From DATDRQ01 sp035291645 (GTDB lineage Bacteria > Chloroflexota > Anaerolineae > Anaerolineales > UBA4823), in contig DATDRQ010000067.1 in NCBI GenBank assembly GCA_035291645.1, forward strand, positions 1 through 8,381: a stretch of DNA of 8,381 nucleotides, given 5' to 3'. Both the position numbers and the translations under genes were made by a program. This document shows, one piece after another, positions 1 through 6,491 of this stretch. The notes under the pieces were generated by a model, which saw nothing but the letters and a program-made list of their open reading frames with translations, made no database searches and was not told where the DNA came from. Numbering within the stretch: position 1 is the first letter of the stretch; the number at the start of each line of letters is the position of its first letter.

Positions 1-548
1 ATGAAATCGGTCAACGCCGGGGAGTAGACCGCGCCTCCCGCGCAGGGTCCCATGATGGCGCTGATCTGGGGGATCACCCCGGAGGCCAGGGTGTTACGCA
101 GGAAGATATCGGCGTAGCCCCCCAGGGAGACCACGCCCTCCTGGATACGCGCCCCACCGGAGTCGTTCAGCCCGATCACCGGCGCGCCGTTCTTCATCGC
201 CATATCCAGCAGTTTGCACACCTTCTCGGCGTGCACCTCCCCCAGGCTGCCTCCGAAGACGGTGAAGTCCTGCGAAAAGACGTACACCAGGCGTCCTTCG
301 ATCGTCCCCCAGCCGGTGACGACGCTGTCCCCCAGATATTTTTGCTGGTCCAGGCCGAAATCAGTGGTGCGGTGGACGACGAACGCGTCCACTTCCCGGA
401 AAGAGCCTTTATCGAGTAATAGATCGATGCGCTCGCGCGCCGTCAGCCGGCCGCGGGCATGCTGCGCGGCGATCCGTTCTTCTCCTCCCCCTAACCGGCT
501 TTGCGATTTAAGATCGCGCAGTTGCTTGATGTCGGGCGAATTATTCAT
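1..548 (-). CDS. Acyl-CoA carboxylase carboxyltransferase subunit (PccB/MmdA type), N-terminal part
   Basis: This is the biotin-dependent carboxyltransferase (beta) subunit of a propionyl-CoA carboxylase, methylmalonyl-CoA decarboxylase or related complex. It would move a carboxyl group between carboxybiotin and an acyl-CoA in the cytoplasm. Only the first 182 residues are present, of roughly 510-520 usual for the family; the rest lies beyond base 1. Family signatures seen: the ARGRLTARERIDLLLDKGSF block (31-50), the FSQDFTVFGGSLGE block (91-104), NDSGGARIQEG (128-138) and GPCAGGAVYSPALTDF (167-182). The last two belong to the crotonase-fold acyl-CoA and oxyanion regions. The start ATG (546-548) has a GGAG Shine-Dalgarno 6 nt upstream. 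It overlaps the stop of the preceding membrane-protein gene by 8 nt (ATGAATAA), which suggests translational coupling. The visible half cannot separate carboxylase from sodium-pumping decarboxylase or transcarboxylase. The family call is firm; the exact substrate is not. Confidence 0.93.
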   Translation of the reverse strand, partial: MNNSPDIKQLRDLKSQSRLGGGEERIAAQHARGRLTARERIDLLLDKGSFREVDAFVVHRTTDFGLDQQKYLGDSVVTGWGTIEGRLVYVFSQDFTVFGGSLGEVHAEKVCKLLDMAMKNGAPVIGLNDSGGARIQEGVVSLGGYADIFLRNTLASGVIPQISAIMGPCAGGAVYSPALTDF

Positions 549-987
549 GCCTCTCTCCAAAATAGGCCTGGGCTTCGGGAGTGGAGAACGACCAGAAGAC
601 GAACGCCAGGCATGCCAGTGTAAGCCCAACCCAAAATGGCGTGATCGCCTGTTCTCCGTTCCTGCTTGATAGCCACCATCGTTCCAGATAATTGTAAACG
701 ATGAACAGTACGGCGATCACCCGGGTAGCGCCAGGGGCTAATGAGCGGCCTGTCCATAATCCCAGGGTTACCAATATACCGATGAATGCCCCAGCAGATC
801 CGGTCAATGCCAGATAAATAGGGGAGACTCCGGGTAACTGCGCGAGGAATTCCCACAAAATTATTACCTCGACCAACCGGATCAGGGAAAGGACTGTTAT
901 GCTTAACACCAGAATCGCAAGCAGCGTTACGACCAACGGGCGGGCCGGTTTCCGGCCTCCAGGTTGGATTGGAGCAGATTCTTCCAT
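541..987 (-). CDS. Small four-helix membrane protein of unknown function
   Basis: This encodes 148 residues that I do not recognise as a named family. The first 17 residues are polar and Pro/Arg-rich. Four hydrophobic segments follow at about 18-45, 54-78, 86-104 and 115-135, with a short polar tail ending in GERHE, so it is probably an inner-membrane protein. A TRVIAVLFIVYNYLERWW stretch (88-105) is rich in aromatics at its end. No catalytic or ligand motif is visible. It starts 9 nt after the MDR oxidoreductase stop, with no convincing Shine-Dalgarno, and overlaps the carboxyltransferase start by 8 nt, so it is clearly part of the same operon. It does not resemble the sodium-pump subunits of methylmalonyl-CoA decarboxylase: the beta subunit is much larger, and the gamma and delta subunits have a different layout. 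Any role with the carboxylase is therefore speculative. The gene call rests on operon packing and the coherent membrane profile. Confidence 0.75.
   Translation of the reverse strand: MEESAPIQPGGRKPARPLVVTLLAILVLSITVLSLIRLVEVIILWEFLAQLPGVSPIYLALTGSAGAFIGILVTLGLWTGRSLAPGATRVIAVLFIVYNYLERWWLSSRNGEQAITPFWVGLTLACLAFVFWSFSTPEAQAYFGERHE
555..558 (-). promoter_or_regulatory. Ribosome binding site of the carboxyltransferase gene
   Basis: A GGAG core, read on the minus strand within TTGGAGAGAGGC, lies 6 nt before the ATG at 546-548. It sits inside the last codons of the upstream membrane-protein gene and fixes the carboxyltransferase start. Ribosomes finishing the upstream gene would stop within the start region of the next one. 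Confidence 0.7.
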
Positions 988-996
988 GCCGACAGG

Positions 997-2028
997 TCAC
1001 CCGATTTCCAGCGTGATCTTCCCCAATTGATCGCCCTGCTCCAGCCGTACCTGGGCGGCGCGGGCTTCCCTCAGCGGGTAGCTGCGATCCAGGGCCGGGC
1101 GCAGCTTTCCGGCGAAGACCAGCCCCATCACGGTTGCGAACTCCTCCAGAGTACCCATGCTGGAGCCGATCAGCGAAAGGTGCTTCCCAAATATGAAGCG
1201 GTTGTCGATCTCCACCATCGGGCCGGCAGTGTTGCCGACCGTCAGGATGCGCCCGCCCCTGGCGGCCGCCCGGAAGCTGAGCGGGAAGGTGGCGCCGACG
1301 TTGTCGACCACCACGTCCACCCCGCGCTTGCCCGTCAGCCGGTAAACCGCTTTGGACCAATCCTCTTCCTTAGACCGGTCGATCAGGACATCTGCGCCAA
1401 AGGACTCGGCCAGGGCCAGCTTTTCAGGGCTCGAACCGACCACGAAGACCGTCGCTCCCGCCAGCCTGGCAACTTGCAGGCTGGCGGTGTTCACCCCGCC
1501 GGCAGCGCCGACGATCAGCACGCTCTCCCCGGGGCGCAGCCCGCCGCGCGTGATCAAGGAGTGCCAGGCGGTGTGGAAGACCAGCGCCGCCGCGGCCGCC
1601 GTTCTCTCGTCAAAACCAGCGGGGATGGGCAGCAGGTTGCGCTCCGGCGCCACCACGTACTCGGCGTAGGTCCCATTACGCGTCTCCCCGAGAAGGTCCC
1701 ACTCGCGGCAGCGGTTGTCCATCCCTGCCCGGCAGTACTCGCACTCTCCGCAGCCCAGGTTGCTGTTGATCACCACCCGCTCGCCGACGGACCGGGAGGT
1801 TGCGCCAGGCCCCAGGACCGACACCACACCCGCGCCGTCAGCCCCAGGGATATGCGGGTATTCCAGCTTCAGCCCGGGCCAGCCTCGCCGCACCCAGATA
1901 TCCACGCCGTTCAAGGCCGATGCCCTCAGCCTGACCAGGGCTTCGCCAGGACCGGGCTGCGGGTCGGGCAACTCGCCGTATTGCAGAACCTCCGGTCCCC
2001 CATGCTCGTAAAAATAGACGGCTTTCAT
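997..2028 (-). CDS. Medium-chain dehydrogenase/reductase (zinc-type alcohol dehydrogenase / quinone oxidoreductase family)
   Basis: This is a 343-residue NAD(P)H-dependent oxidoreductase of the MDR superfamily, full length for the family. The N-terminal GroES-like domain spans about 1-130. A four-cysteine structural zinc lobe is intact (Cys93, Cys96, Cys99, Cys107, in GCGECEYCRAGMDNRC). The catalytic zinc ligands appear lost: the usual first Cys is Asn40 (ASALNGVD) and the usual His-Glu pair is Ala63-Asp64 (PGADGAG). The Rossmann domain carries the glycine-rich turn GAAGGVN (174-180) and a VVGSSPEKL strand end (196-204). The profile resembles zinc-independent quinone oxidoreductases or enoyl/crotonyl-CoA reductase-like enzymes more than a true alcohol dehydrogenase. 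The gene lies 24 nt after the glycosyltransferase gene and 9 nt before the small membrane-protein gene. A GGGG tract about 6 nt upstream may serve as Shine-Dalgarno. In this acyl-CoA operon a reductase or dehydrogenase acting on an acyl-CoA-derived compound is plausible, but the substrate is unknown. Confidence 0.9.
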   Translation of the reverse strand: MKAVYFYEHGGPEVLQYGELPDPQPGPGEALVRLRASALNGVDIWVRRGWPGLKLEYPHIPGADGAGVVSVLGPGATSRSVGERVVINSNLGCGECEYCRAGMDNRCREWDLLGETRNGTYAEYVVAPERNLLPIPAGFDERTAAAAALVFHTAWHSLITRGGLRPGESVLIVGAAGGVNTASLQVARLAGATVFVVGSSPEKLALAESFGADVLIDRSKEEDWSKAVYRLTGKRGVDVVVDNVGATFPLSFRAAARGGRILTVGNTAGPMVEIDNRFIFGKHLSLIGSSMGTLEEFATVMGLVFAGKLRPALDRSYPLREARAAQVRLEQGDQLGKITLEIG

Positions 2029-2052
2029 ACATACCCCGATCTTGGGTGTGAA

Positions 2053-4503
2053 TCAGTTGAACTCGATCTCCCAGATGTGGATGTGGGCGGGTTCTTCCTG
2101 GTGCAGGTCGCGCACCACCAGGCGCACGACCCAGGCGGGCGGCGCCCCGCTCACGTCCAGTAGTACCCTGGGTTGATCGATGGTGCCCTGCAGGATCTGA
2201 GTAAATTCGGCCGGTTTTGCATCCGGGGTAAGGAACAACTGGGCTGTGATCTCGGCTTCGGTACTGCCAATGATCAGGGCGATCTGCTCGATCCGGCGCG
2301 GCTGAGGGAAGGTCAGCTCGATCACCGCCGGGTTGGCTTCCAGCGTGCGGCCTACGGTCTCGGTGTCGCCGTCGAACATCTGTTGGGGCTCGCCAATATC
2401 CAACATAGGGTAGCGGATTCTAACCGGCTCGCCGCCGATCTCGACCACGCCGGTCAGCAGCTCCCGGCGTTGCTCGCGCTCCCTGGCCAGGATCTCGTCG
2501 ATGTTCTCAACGTACCGCAGGCGGACAAAGTAAAAACCCGGCTTTCCATCCGGGTATGGCAACGTTTTTTCTACCCGGATATCGGTGAACTTACCGCTCT
2601 CTTGCGCCAGCTGGTACTCTTCGGGGATCATCACGAACAGGGTGTTCTCGTCCAGGGATAGGCGCTGGAAGAGGTGCCCATCGATGCTGCCCATTTCGAT
2701 CGGAAGAGGGTCCTCCAGGAAGAAGCGCGCCACCACATCCGACCCATTCGCCCAACCTGGCGATACGACCATACGGGTCTGCGGGGAGGTTTTCAAGTAA
2801 TCACGCACTTCGCTGAACAGCTGGCGGGCGCCGTACTGTACGCCTCCCAGGCCGTAATCCTGGTACCAGGTGGAGCCGTTGGCCAGTGCGTCGCCCAACA
2901 TGGTGAAGTTCACCACGCTCAACACGGCGAACAGGCCGGTAGCCAGGGCCGGGCGCGGGACGCGCCGCTTCTCCAGCCAGGTCAGCACCCACGAGACGCC
3001 GATGGCGGTCAACAGCGTGGCGGGGATGACGAAGACCAGCGTGCGGGTGATGCCGATCTGCACCAGGGCGCTGCCCAAAGGGGCTACCAGCAGGGCGATC
3101 AGCACCGCCCGGTTGGCGGGGGAGCGGAACCCCTTGATCGCCAGCGCCAGGCCGATCGCCGCGAAGGGCAGGCTGGCGCGCAGCAGGTTGCCGTAGCCCT
3201 TCATCAGGTGGCGGGCCAGGTCGCGCTCGTTGGGAATGAACCAGTATCCCGGGCTTAACCCATAGAAGTACTCGGAAACGTACTGCGCGATCTTATCACG
3301 CAGCGGCAGCGGTTGGACCCAGTAAGAGCCGAGCAAGCGCAGGTGGTCGATCGGCGCTTCCGGATGGTTCAAGCGAAAGCGCAGGTAAGGCAGGGCCAGG
3401 ATCGCCAGCAGCCCCAGGCCGCGCAGCACCTGGCCGCGGTTCTGCCAGTGGTAACGAGCGTCGGAGACCAGGAGCAGCAGGGCCGTTACGCCGATCACCA
3501 GCTGGCCCGGGCTGTAGGAATAAAAAGCCAGGGCGGCCAGCACGACCGCCCAATTCAGGTAGCGTGGCGAACGGCAGCGGTAGAGCAGGTAGAAGTAAAG
3601 GAATCCGGCGTAGAAGGAGGTGAAGAGCACCGTCTCGAAGGCGGTGCGTGAGTGCAGGAACCAGGCTGGGGCGATGGAAAGGAGTAACACGCCTGCCCAC
3701 CAGTACGGGGTCTGGAAGATATCCCGCAGGGTGAGGCCGACTGCCGCGGCTGCCAGCAGGCTGACCAGCACCGAGACAGCGCGGGTCACGAATACCGATT
3801 TACCAAACAGAAGGTACGGCAACACCTGCAGGTAGACGCTGGCGCTCAGGTTGTAAAAAGGACCGTTCTTGAAGTAGGTCGGCAGGAAAGTGCGTTCCTC
3901 ATCCATCAGATCGTTGCGGATCAGGTCGGCCGCAGCCACGGTCTGGATGGCTTCATCAGTAAAGAAGTAGATTGGGAAATCGACCAGCCCGGTCAGCCGC
4001 GTGATCAGGTAGATAAACAAGCCCAGTCCAAACAGGGTCGTCTCCAAGGTGTAAGGCCAGCGCCGGACGCGGGCGCGCAGCCGTTCAAGAGCTCCCTGGC
4101 GAGGCCCTACAATTTCCTGGACCGCTGGTCCGACCGTCCTGTCCGGGAGACCAGGCGAGCGCAAGATCAGCTCTGGCTCGTTGGCGGTCCCTAAATTCTC
4201 GACGACGATCCTGGCTGGCTCTATCTCGGACTGCGCTGGAGCGGGGGGCGTTTCGACCGTCACCCGCACTTGCGCGCCCGGCGGGAGGTCGATGATTAAA
4301 TTAATCTGGGTTTTCGGAATGCCTGCCTGGGAGGCAGCCTCTTCATCGATTTTAGCGGTCTCTTCCTGTAGGTTGAGCGGGTCGCATGCGCCCCCAGCGA
4401 TCAGCTCACCGGATTCCCCTTCCCCCCCGGCCCGCGCCGGTTTGCCGTTCGGCTCCGGCTCTGCGAATTCGAGTGGCGCATCCGTATTGCCCTGATCTGC
4501 CAT
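2053..4503 (-). CDS. GT39/PMT-like membrane glycosyltransferase with C-terminal discoidin-like domain
   Basis: This 816-residue polytopic membrane protein resembles the GT39/PMT and ArnT-like GT-C glycosyltransferases, which transfer a sugar from a lipid-phosphate donor to protein or lipid outside the membrane. Residues 1-150 form an acidic, Pro/Gly/Glu-rich cytoplasmic extension with a possible small beta segment (INLIIDLPPGAQVRVTVE, 67-84) and an Arg-rich stretch just before the membrane (RLRARVRRW, 141-149). About ten hydrophobic segments follow between 155 and 535. The first is followed by the acidic loop motif FTDEA (181-185), matching the catalytic or metal-binding Asp-Glu of GT-C enzymes. 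Residues about 545-660 look like an extracytoplasmic soluble domain. Residues about 690-816 resemble an F5/8 type C (discoidin) carbohydrate-binding fold: MFDGDTETVGRT (709-720), a VIELTFPQPRRIEQIALIIG strand pair (727-746) and a terminal IHIWEIEF (808-815). The gene sits 22 nt after the acyl-CoA dehydrogenase gene and 24 nt before the MDR gene. The Shine-Dalgarno is weak. Donor and acceptor are unknown. Confidence 0.85.
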   Translation of the reverse strand: MADQGNTDAPLEFAEPEPNGKPARAGGEGESGELIAGGACDPLNLQEETAKIDEEAASQAGIPKTQINLIIDLPPGAQVRVTVETPPAPAQSEIEPARIVVENLGTANEPELILRSPGLPDRTVGPAVQEIVGPRQGALERLRARVRRWPYTLETTLFGLGLFIYLITRLTGLVDFPIYFFTDEAIQTVAAADLIRNDLMDEERTFLPTYFKNGPFYNLSASVYLQVLPYLLFGKSVFVTRAVSVLVSLLAAAAVGLTLRDIFQTPYWWAGVLLLSIAPAWFLHSRTAFETVLFTSFYAGFLYFYLLYRCRSPRYLNWAVVLAALAFYSYSPGQLVIGVTALLLLVSDARYHWQNRGQVLRGLGLLAILALPYLRFRLNHPEAPIDHLRLLGSYWVQPLPLRDKIAQYVSEYFYGLSPGYWFIPNERDLARHLMKGYGNLLRASLPFAAIGLALAIKGFRSPANRAVLIALLVAPLGSALVQIGITRTLVFVIPATLLTAIGVSWVLTWLEKRRVPRPALATGLFAVLSVVNFTMLGDALANGSTWYQDYGLGGVQYGARQLFSEVRDYLKTSPQTRMVVSPGWANGSDVVARFFLEDPLPIEMGSIDGHLFQRLSLDENTLFVMIPEEYQLAQESGKFTDIRVEKTLPYPDGKPGFYFVRLRYVENIDEILAREREQRRELLTGVVEIGGEPVRIRYPMLDIGEPQQMFDGDTETVGRTLEANPAVIELTFPQPRRIEQIALIIGSTEAEITAQLFLTPDAKPAEFTQILQGTIDQPRVLLDVSGAPPAWVVRLVVRDLHQEEPAHIHIWEIEFN

Positions 4504-4525
4504 GATCTTCTGGAAAGCAGTGTTG

Positions 4526-5695
4526 TTATCGCAGGCCTGTTTCCAGGCGCGAGATCACCAGGCGCTGGATCTCGCTGGTGCCTTCGTAGATCTCGGTGAT
4601 CTTGGCATCCCGGAAATACCGCTCGACGGGCAACTCCTTGGAGTAACCCAATCCGCCGTGGATCTGCACCGCGGCGTGCGAGACGAACATAGCCGTCTCG
4701 GAGGCAAACAACTTCGCTATGGAGGCATCCAGGGTATAGCGCTCCCCGGTTTTCTTCGAGCGCTCCTTTGCGAGCGCGGCGTTATAGATCAGCAGGCGGG
4801 CGGCTTCGATGCGGGTCTTCATGTCTGCCAGCTGGAATGAGACCCCCTCGAACTCGCCGATCTTCTGTCCGAAGGCCTCCCGTTCGCCGGCGTACGCCCG
4901 GCTGGCTTCATATGCGGCCTCGGCTATGCCCAGCGCCTGGGAGGCGATCCCGATCCGGCCCGCGTCCAGCACGGTCATGGCGATCTTGAAGCCCTCGCCC
5001 TCCTCGCCCAGGCGGTTGTCGCTAGGCAGGCAGTACTCATCGAAGACGATCTCGCTGGTGGCGGAGGCGCGGATGCCTAGCTTGGGCTCCTTCTTGCCGA
5101 CCGAGAATCCGGGCAGGCCGGTCTCTACGATAAAGGCGGTGATGCCGCCCTGGTTAGCTTTCGGGTCGGTCATGGTGAATAACACGATGTAATCGGCAAC
5201 CGGACCGCTGGTTACCCAGGACTTGCGCCCATTGATCACGTAGTTGTCCCCATCCCGCGCCGCTGTGCTACGCATGGCGCCGGCGTCGGAGCCGGACATC
5301 GGCTCGGTCAGGGAGTAAGCCCCGATCGCCTGGCCAGAGGCTACCGCCCGTACGTACTTCTGCTTCTGCGCCTGCGTGCCGAATTTCAAGATGCCGTGGC
5401 AGAACAGCGAGTTGTTCACCGACATGATCGTGCCGTGGGAGGCGTCCGCCTTGCAGATCTCTTCCAGCGCCAGCACGTATGCCAGGGCGTCCATCCCGGA
5501 CCCGCCGTACTCCTCGGGCACTTCGATCCCCATGAAGCCCAGCTCGCCCATGCGGCGGATGGTCTCCATCGGAAACTCGCCCGATTCGTCGAACCCGGCT
5601 GCGATCGGGGCGATCTCGTTCTGGGCGAAATCGCGGGCGGCCTGGCGGATCATCTCGTGTTCCTGGGACAGGTGGTACAGTCCGGTCTCGCTCAT
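4526..5695 (-). CDS. Acyl-CoA dehydrogenase (short/branched-chain type)
   Basis: This FAD-dependent acyl-CoA dehydrogenase of 389 residues, full length for the family, catalyses alpha,beta-dehydrogenation of acyl-CoA and passes electrons to an electron-transfer flavoprotein. The N-terminal helical domain spans about 1-120 (VPEEYGGSGMD, 59-69). The middle beta domain has the FAD/substrate signature AYSLTEPMSGSDAG (126-139) and WVTSG (160-164). The C-terminal helical domain carries REAFGQKIGEFEGVSFQLAD (272-291), QIHGGLGYSKE (344-354) and YEGTSEIQRL (370-379). Glu371 is at the position of the catalytic base in butyryl-CoA and short-chain enzymes. An AGGAGG Shine-Dalgarno 5 nt upstream fixes the ATG start. 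It is the first gene of the minus-strand operon, about 26 nt downstream of the predicted transcription start. Chain-length specificity cannot be read reliably; butyryl-, isobutyryl- or 2-methylbutyryl-CoA are candidates. With the downstream propionyl-CoA-type carboxyltransferase, branched-chain or short-chain acyl-CoA breakdown is a reasonable inference. Confidence 0.96.
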   Translation of the reverse strand: MSETGLYHLSQEHEMIRQAARDFAQNEIAPIAAGFDESGEFPMETIRRMGELGFMGIEVPEEYGGSGMDALAYVLALEEICKADASHGTIMSVNNSLFCHGILKFGTQAQKQKYVRAVASGQAIGAYSLTEPMSGSDAGAMRSTAARDGDNYVINGRKSWVTSGPVADYIVLFTMTDPKANQGGITAFIVETGLPGFSVGKKEPKLGIRASATSEIVFDEYCLPSDNRLGEEGEGFKIAMTVLDAGRIGIASQALGIAEAAYEASRAYAGEREAFGQKIGEFEGVSFQLADMKTRIEAARLLIYNAALAKERSKKTGERYTLDASIAKLFASETAMFVSHAAVQIHGGLGYSKELPVERYFRDAKITEIYEGTSEIQRLVISRLETGLR

Positions 5696-5700
5696 CGGGC

Positions 5701-5706
5701 CCTCCT
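5701..5706 (-). promoter_or_regulatory. Ribosome binding site of the acyl-CoA dehydrogenase gene
   Basis: A perfect AGGAGG on the minus strand lies 5 nt (GCCCG) before the ATG at 5693-5695. It is the strongest Shine-Dalgarno of the minus-strand operon and decides the start codon. Confidence 0.85.
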
Positions 5707-5728
5707 GAAAATCCAGTGCGGTGGGGTC

Positions 5729-5737
5729 ATTATAGCA
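5729..5737 (-). promoter_or_regulatory. Extended -10 promoter of the minus-strand operon
   Basis: The minus strand reads TGCTATAAT, a consensus extended -10 element (TGn plus a perfect TATAAT). Transcription would start near 5722, giving a leader of about 26 nt that contains the AGGAGG site. The hexamer 17 nt further upstream (5752-5757, CTGTCT) matches the -35 consensus poorly, as is common when an extended -10 is present. This would drive the acyl-CoA dehydrogenase gene and the four genes behind it, none of which shows an equally clear promoter of its own. Confidence 0.7.
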
Positions 5738-5822
5738 TGCCTGCTCTGTGCAGACAGAAGGCGAGAGCCAGCTCCGGCCTCGACCCGATCGATGACAGCC
5801 TGCTCCGGTCGTTGAGAAAGGC

Positions 5823-5831
5823 TGGTAGAAT
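5823..5831 (+). promoter_or_regulatory. Extended -10 promoter of gatC, adjacent to the start codon
   Basis: TGGTAGAAT is an extended -10 element (TGn plus TAGAAT, one mismatch to TATAAT). The start codon ATG begins 8 nt after it, at 5839, so a transcription start at normal spacing would fall on or next to the A of ATG. No Shine-Dalgarno precedes gatC, so a leaderless mRNA is inferred. No good -35 is visible at 5802-5809. A TTGAGA at 5812-5817 is too close to act as one. Confidence 0.55.
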
Positions 5832-5838
5832 TATCCGC

Positions 5839-6174
5839 ATGCCTGAACAGACGAACCGTGAGGAAATTACCCTGCAAGTCTTCGAACGCCTGGTCGAGCT
5901 GGCTGCCCTGGAGCTGGAGCCGGCTGAGGCGAAGTACCTGCGCCGGCAGCTCAACAACCAGCTGACAGCCATCCACGAGCTGGAGGCCATCCCGTTGGAC
6001 GAGAGCAGTCCGGTCACCACGCACGGCGTGCCTTACACTCCTGCTATCCGGCCTTCAACTCGCGCCGACGAGTGGCTGCCTTACCCGCACCCCGAAGATA
6101 TCCTCGGGCAAGCACCCGAGCAGGTGGAAGGCTACATTATTGTGCCGGAGATCCCGCACACGGAGCTGGAGTGA
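5839..6174 (+). CDS. gatC: Asp-tRNA(Asn)/Glu-tRNA(Gln) amidotransferase subunit GatC
   Basis: GatC is the small subunit of the GatCAB amidotransferase, which converts mischarged Glu-tRNA(Gln) and/or Asp-tRNA(Asn) into the correctly amidated form. It wraps around GatA and stabilises the GatA-GatB complex. The product is 111 residues, slightly above the usual 90-100. The N-terminal helical part is typical (VFERLVELAALELEPAEAKY, 14-33). It is followed by IHELEAIPLD (45-54), the conserved RADEW (75-79) and the C-terminal ILGQAPEQVEGYIIVPEI (88-105), all hallmark GatC elements. The reading frame is open upstream to 5716, but a start there would cover the -10 box and add residues unlike GatC, so ATG 5839 is chosen. 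There is no Shine-Dalgarno. The normal partner gatA is 738 nt downstream, beyond a toxin-antitoxin pair. No terminator is visible after the gene. Confidence 0.93.
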   Translation: MPEQTNREEITLQVFERLVELAALELEPAEAKYLRRQLNNQLTAIHELEAIPLDESSPVTTHGVPYTPAIRPSTRADEWLPYPHPEDILGQAPEQVEGYIIVPEIPHTELE

Positions 6175-6201
6175 TTCGTAATCCGTGATGCGTGAGATGT
6201 G
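6174..6201 (+). repeat. Degenerate heptanucleotide tandem repeat after gatC
   Basis: Four consecutive 7-nt units start at the last base of the gatC stop codon: ATTCGTA, ATCCGTG, ATGCGTG and a poorer AGATGTG. The first three share AT-N-CGT-R. Short heptamer tandems of this general type are known in some bacterial intergenic regions, notably in cyanobacteria. Four units is few, so chance similarity remains possible. Its position marks the left edge of the DNA separating gatC from gatA. The rest of the gap, 6202-6246, shows no clear promoter: a TTGACT at 6231-6236 has no partner at a usable distance. Confidence 0.45.
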
Positions 6202-6246
6202 AAGATTGTTACATACTGTCATGCTCGTCGTTGACTGCGGCGAAAG

Positions 6247-6254
6247 AAGGAGGT
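6247..6254 (+). promoter_or_regulatory. Strong ribosome binding site of the DUF433 antitoxin gene
   Basis: AAGGAGGT, a near-perfect anti-Shine-Dalgarno match, lies 6 nt before a GTG codon at 6261. It decides the non-ATG start and implies strong translation of the antitoxin, in contrast to the missing site before gatC and the absence of a clear one before gatA. Confidence 0.85.
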
Positions 6255-6260
6255 AATTAG

Positions 6261-6491
6261 GTGAATCCTCTACTTGAGCGAATTTCTATAGATCCAAACG
6301 TATGTTTTGGAAAGCCATGCATTCGCGGCACCCGGATTTGGGTCTCGTTTATACTTGACATCCTGGCCAGCGGCACAACAATGGAGGAGATTCTAGAAGA
6401 GTATCCACAATTAACGATCGAGGATATCCGGGCTGCAATTGCCTACGGTGCTGAAATGGCGCGCGAAAGATTTGTTTCAATTGAAAGCTAA
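6261..6491 (+). CDS. DUF433 family antitoxin
   Basis: This encodes a 76-residue protein of the DUF433 family: small winged-helix-like proteins usually found upstream of DUF5615 PIN-like toxins and taken to be the antitoxin. It has the family opener ERISIDPNVCFGKPCIRGTR (6-25) followed by IWVSFILDILASG (26-38). It then has the second hallmark EEILEEYPQLTIEDIRAAI (42-60) and AYGAEMARER (61-70). Length is typical. The start is GTG, chosen because of the strong Shine-Dalgarno AAGGAGGT 6 nt upstream. The stop is followed after a single base by the toxin ATG, so the two are co-translated. GC content is visibly lower than in neighbouring genes (a sampled 60-nt line is about 47%), pointing to horizontal arrival. 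Such antitoxins typically bind their toxin and may repress their own promoter; no operator was recognised here. Confidence 0.9.
   Translation: MNPLLERISIDPNVCFGKPCIRGTRIWVSFILDILASGTTMEEILEEYPQLTIEDIRAAIAYGAEMARERFVSIES

Noticed and set aside
545..1360. 271-codon minus-strand frame overlapping the MDR and membrane-protein genes
   Set aside because: It lies in a different frame across two well-supported genes and shows no family similarity.
964..2163. Long plus-strand open frame of 399 codons opposite the MDR gene
   Set aside because: It is antisense to a clear MDR family gene; its translation is rich in Arg, Gly, His and Gln with no domain signature, as expected for a shadow frame in high-GC DNA.
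5716..5838. Upstream extension of GatC to an ATG at 5716
   Set aside because: The extra 41 residues do not resemble any GatC N-terminus and would place the extended -10 element inside the coding region.
6231..6259. TTGACT (6231-6236) with TAATTA (6254-6259) as a promoter for the toxin-antitoxin pair
   Set aside because: The spacing is 17 nt, but transcription would start at about 6266, after the GTG start and beyond the strong Shine-Dalgarno, so it cannot serve this gene.
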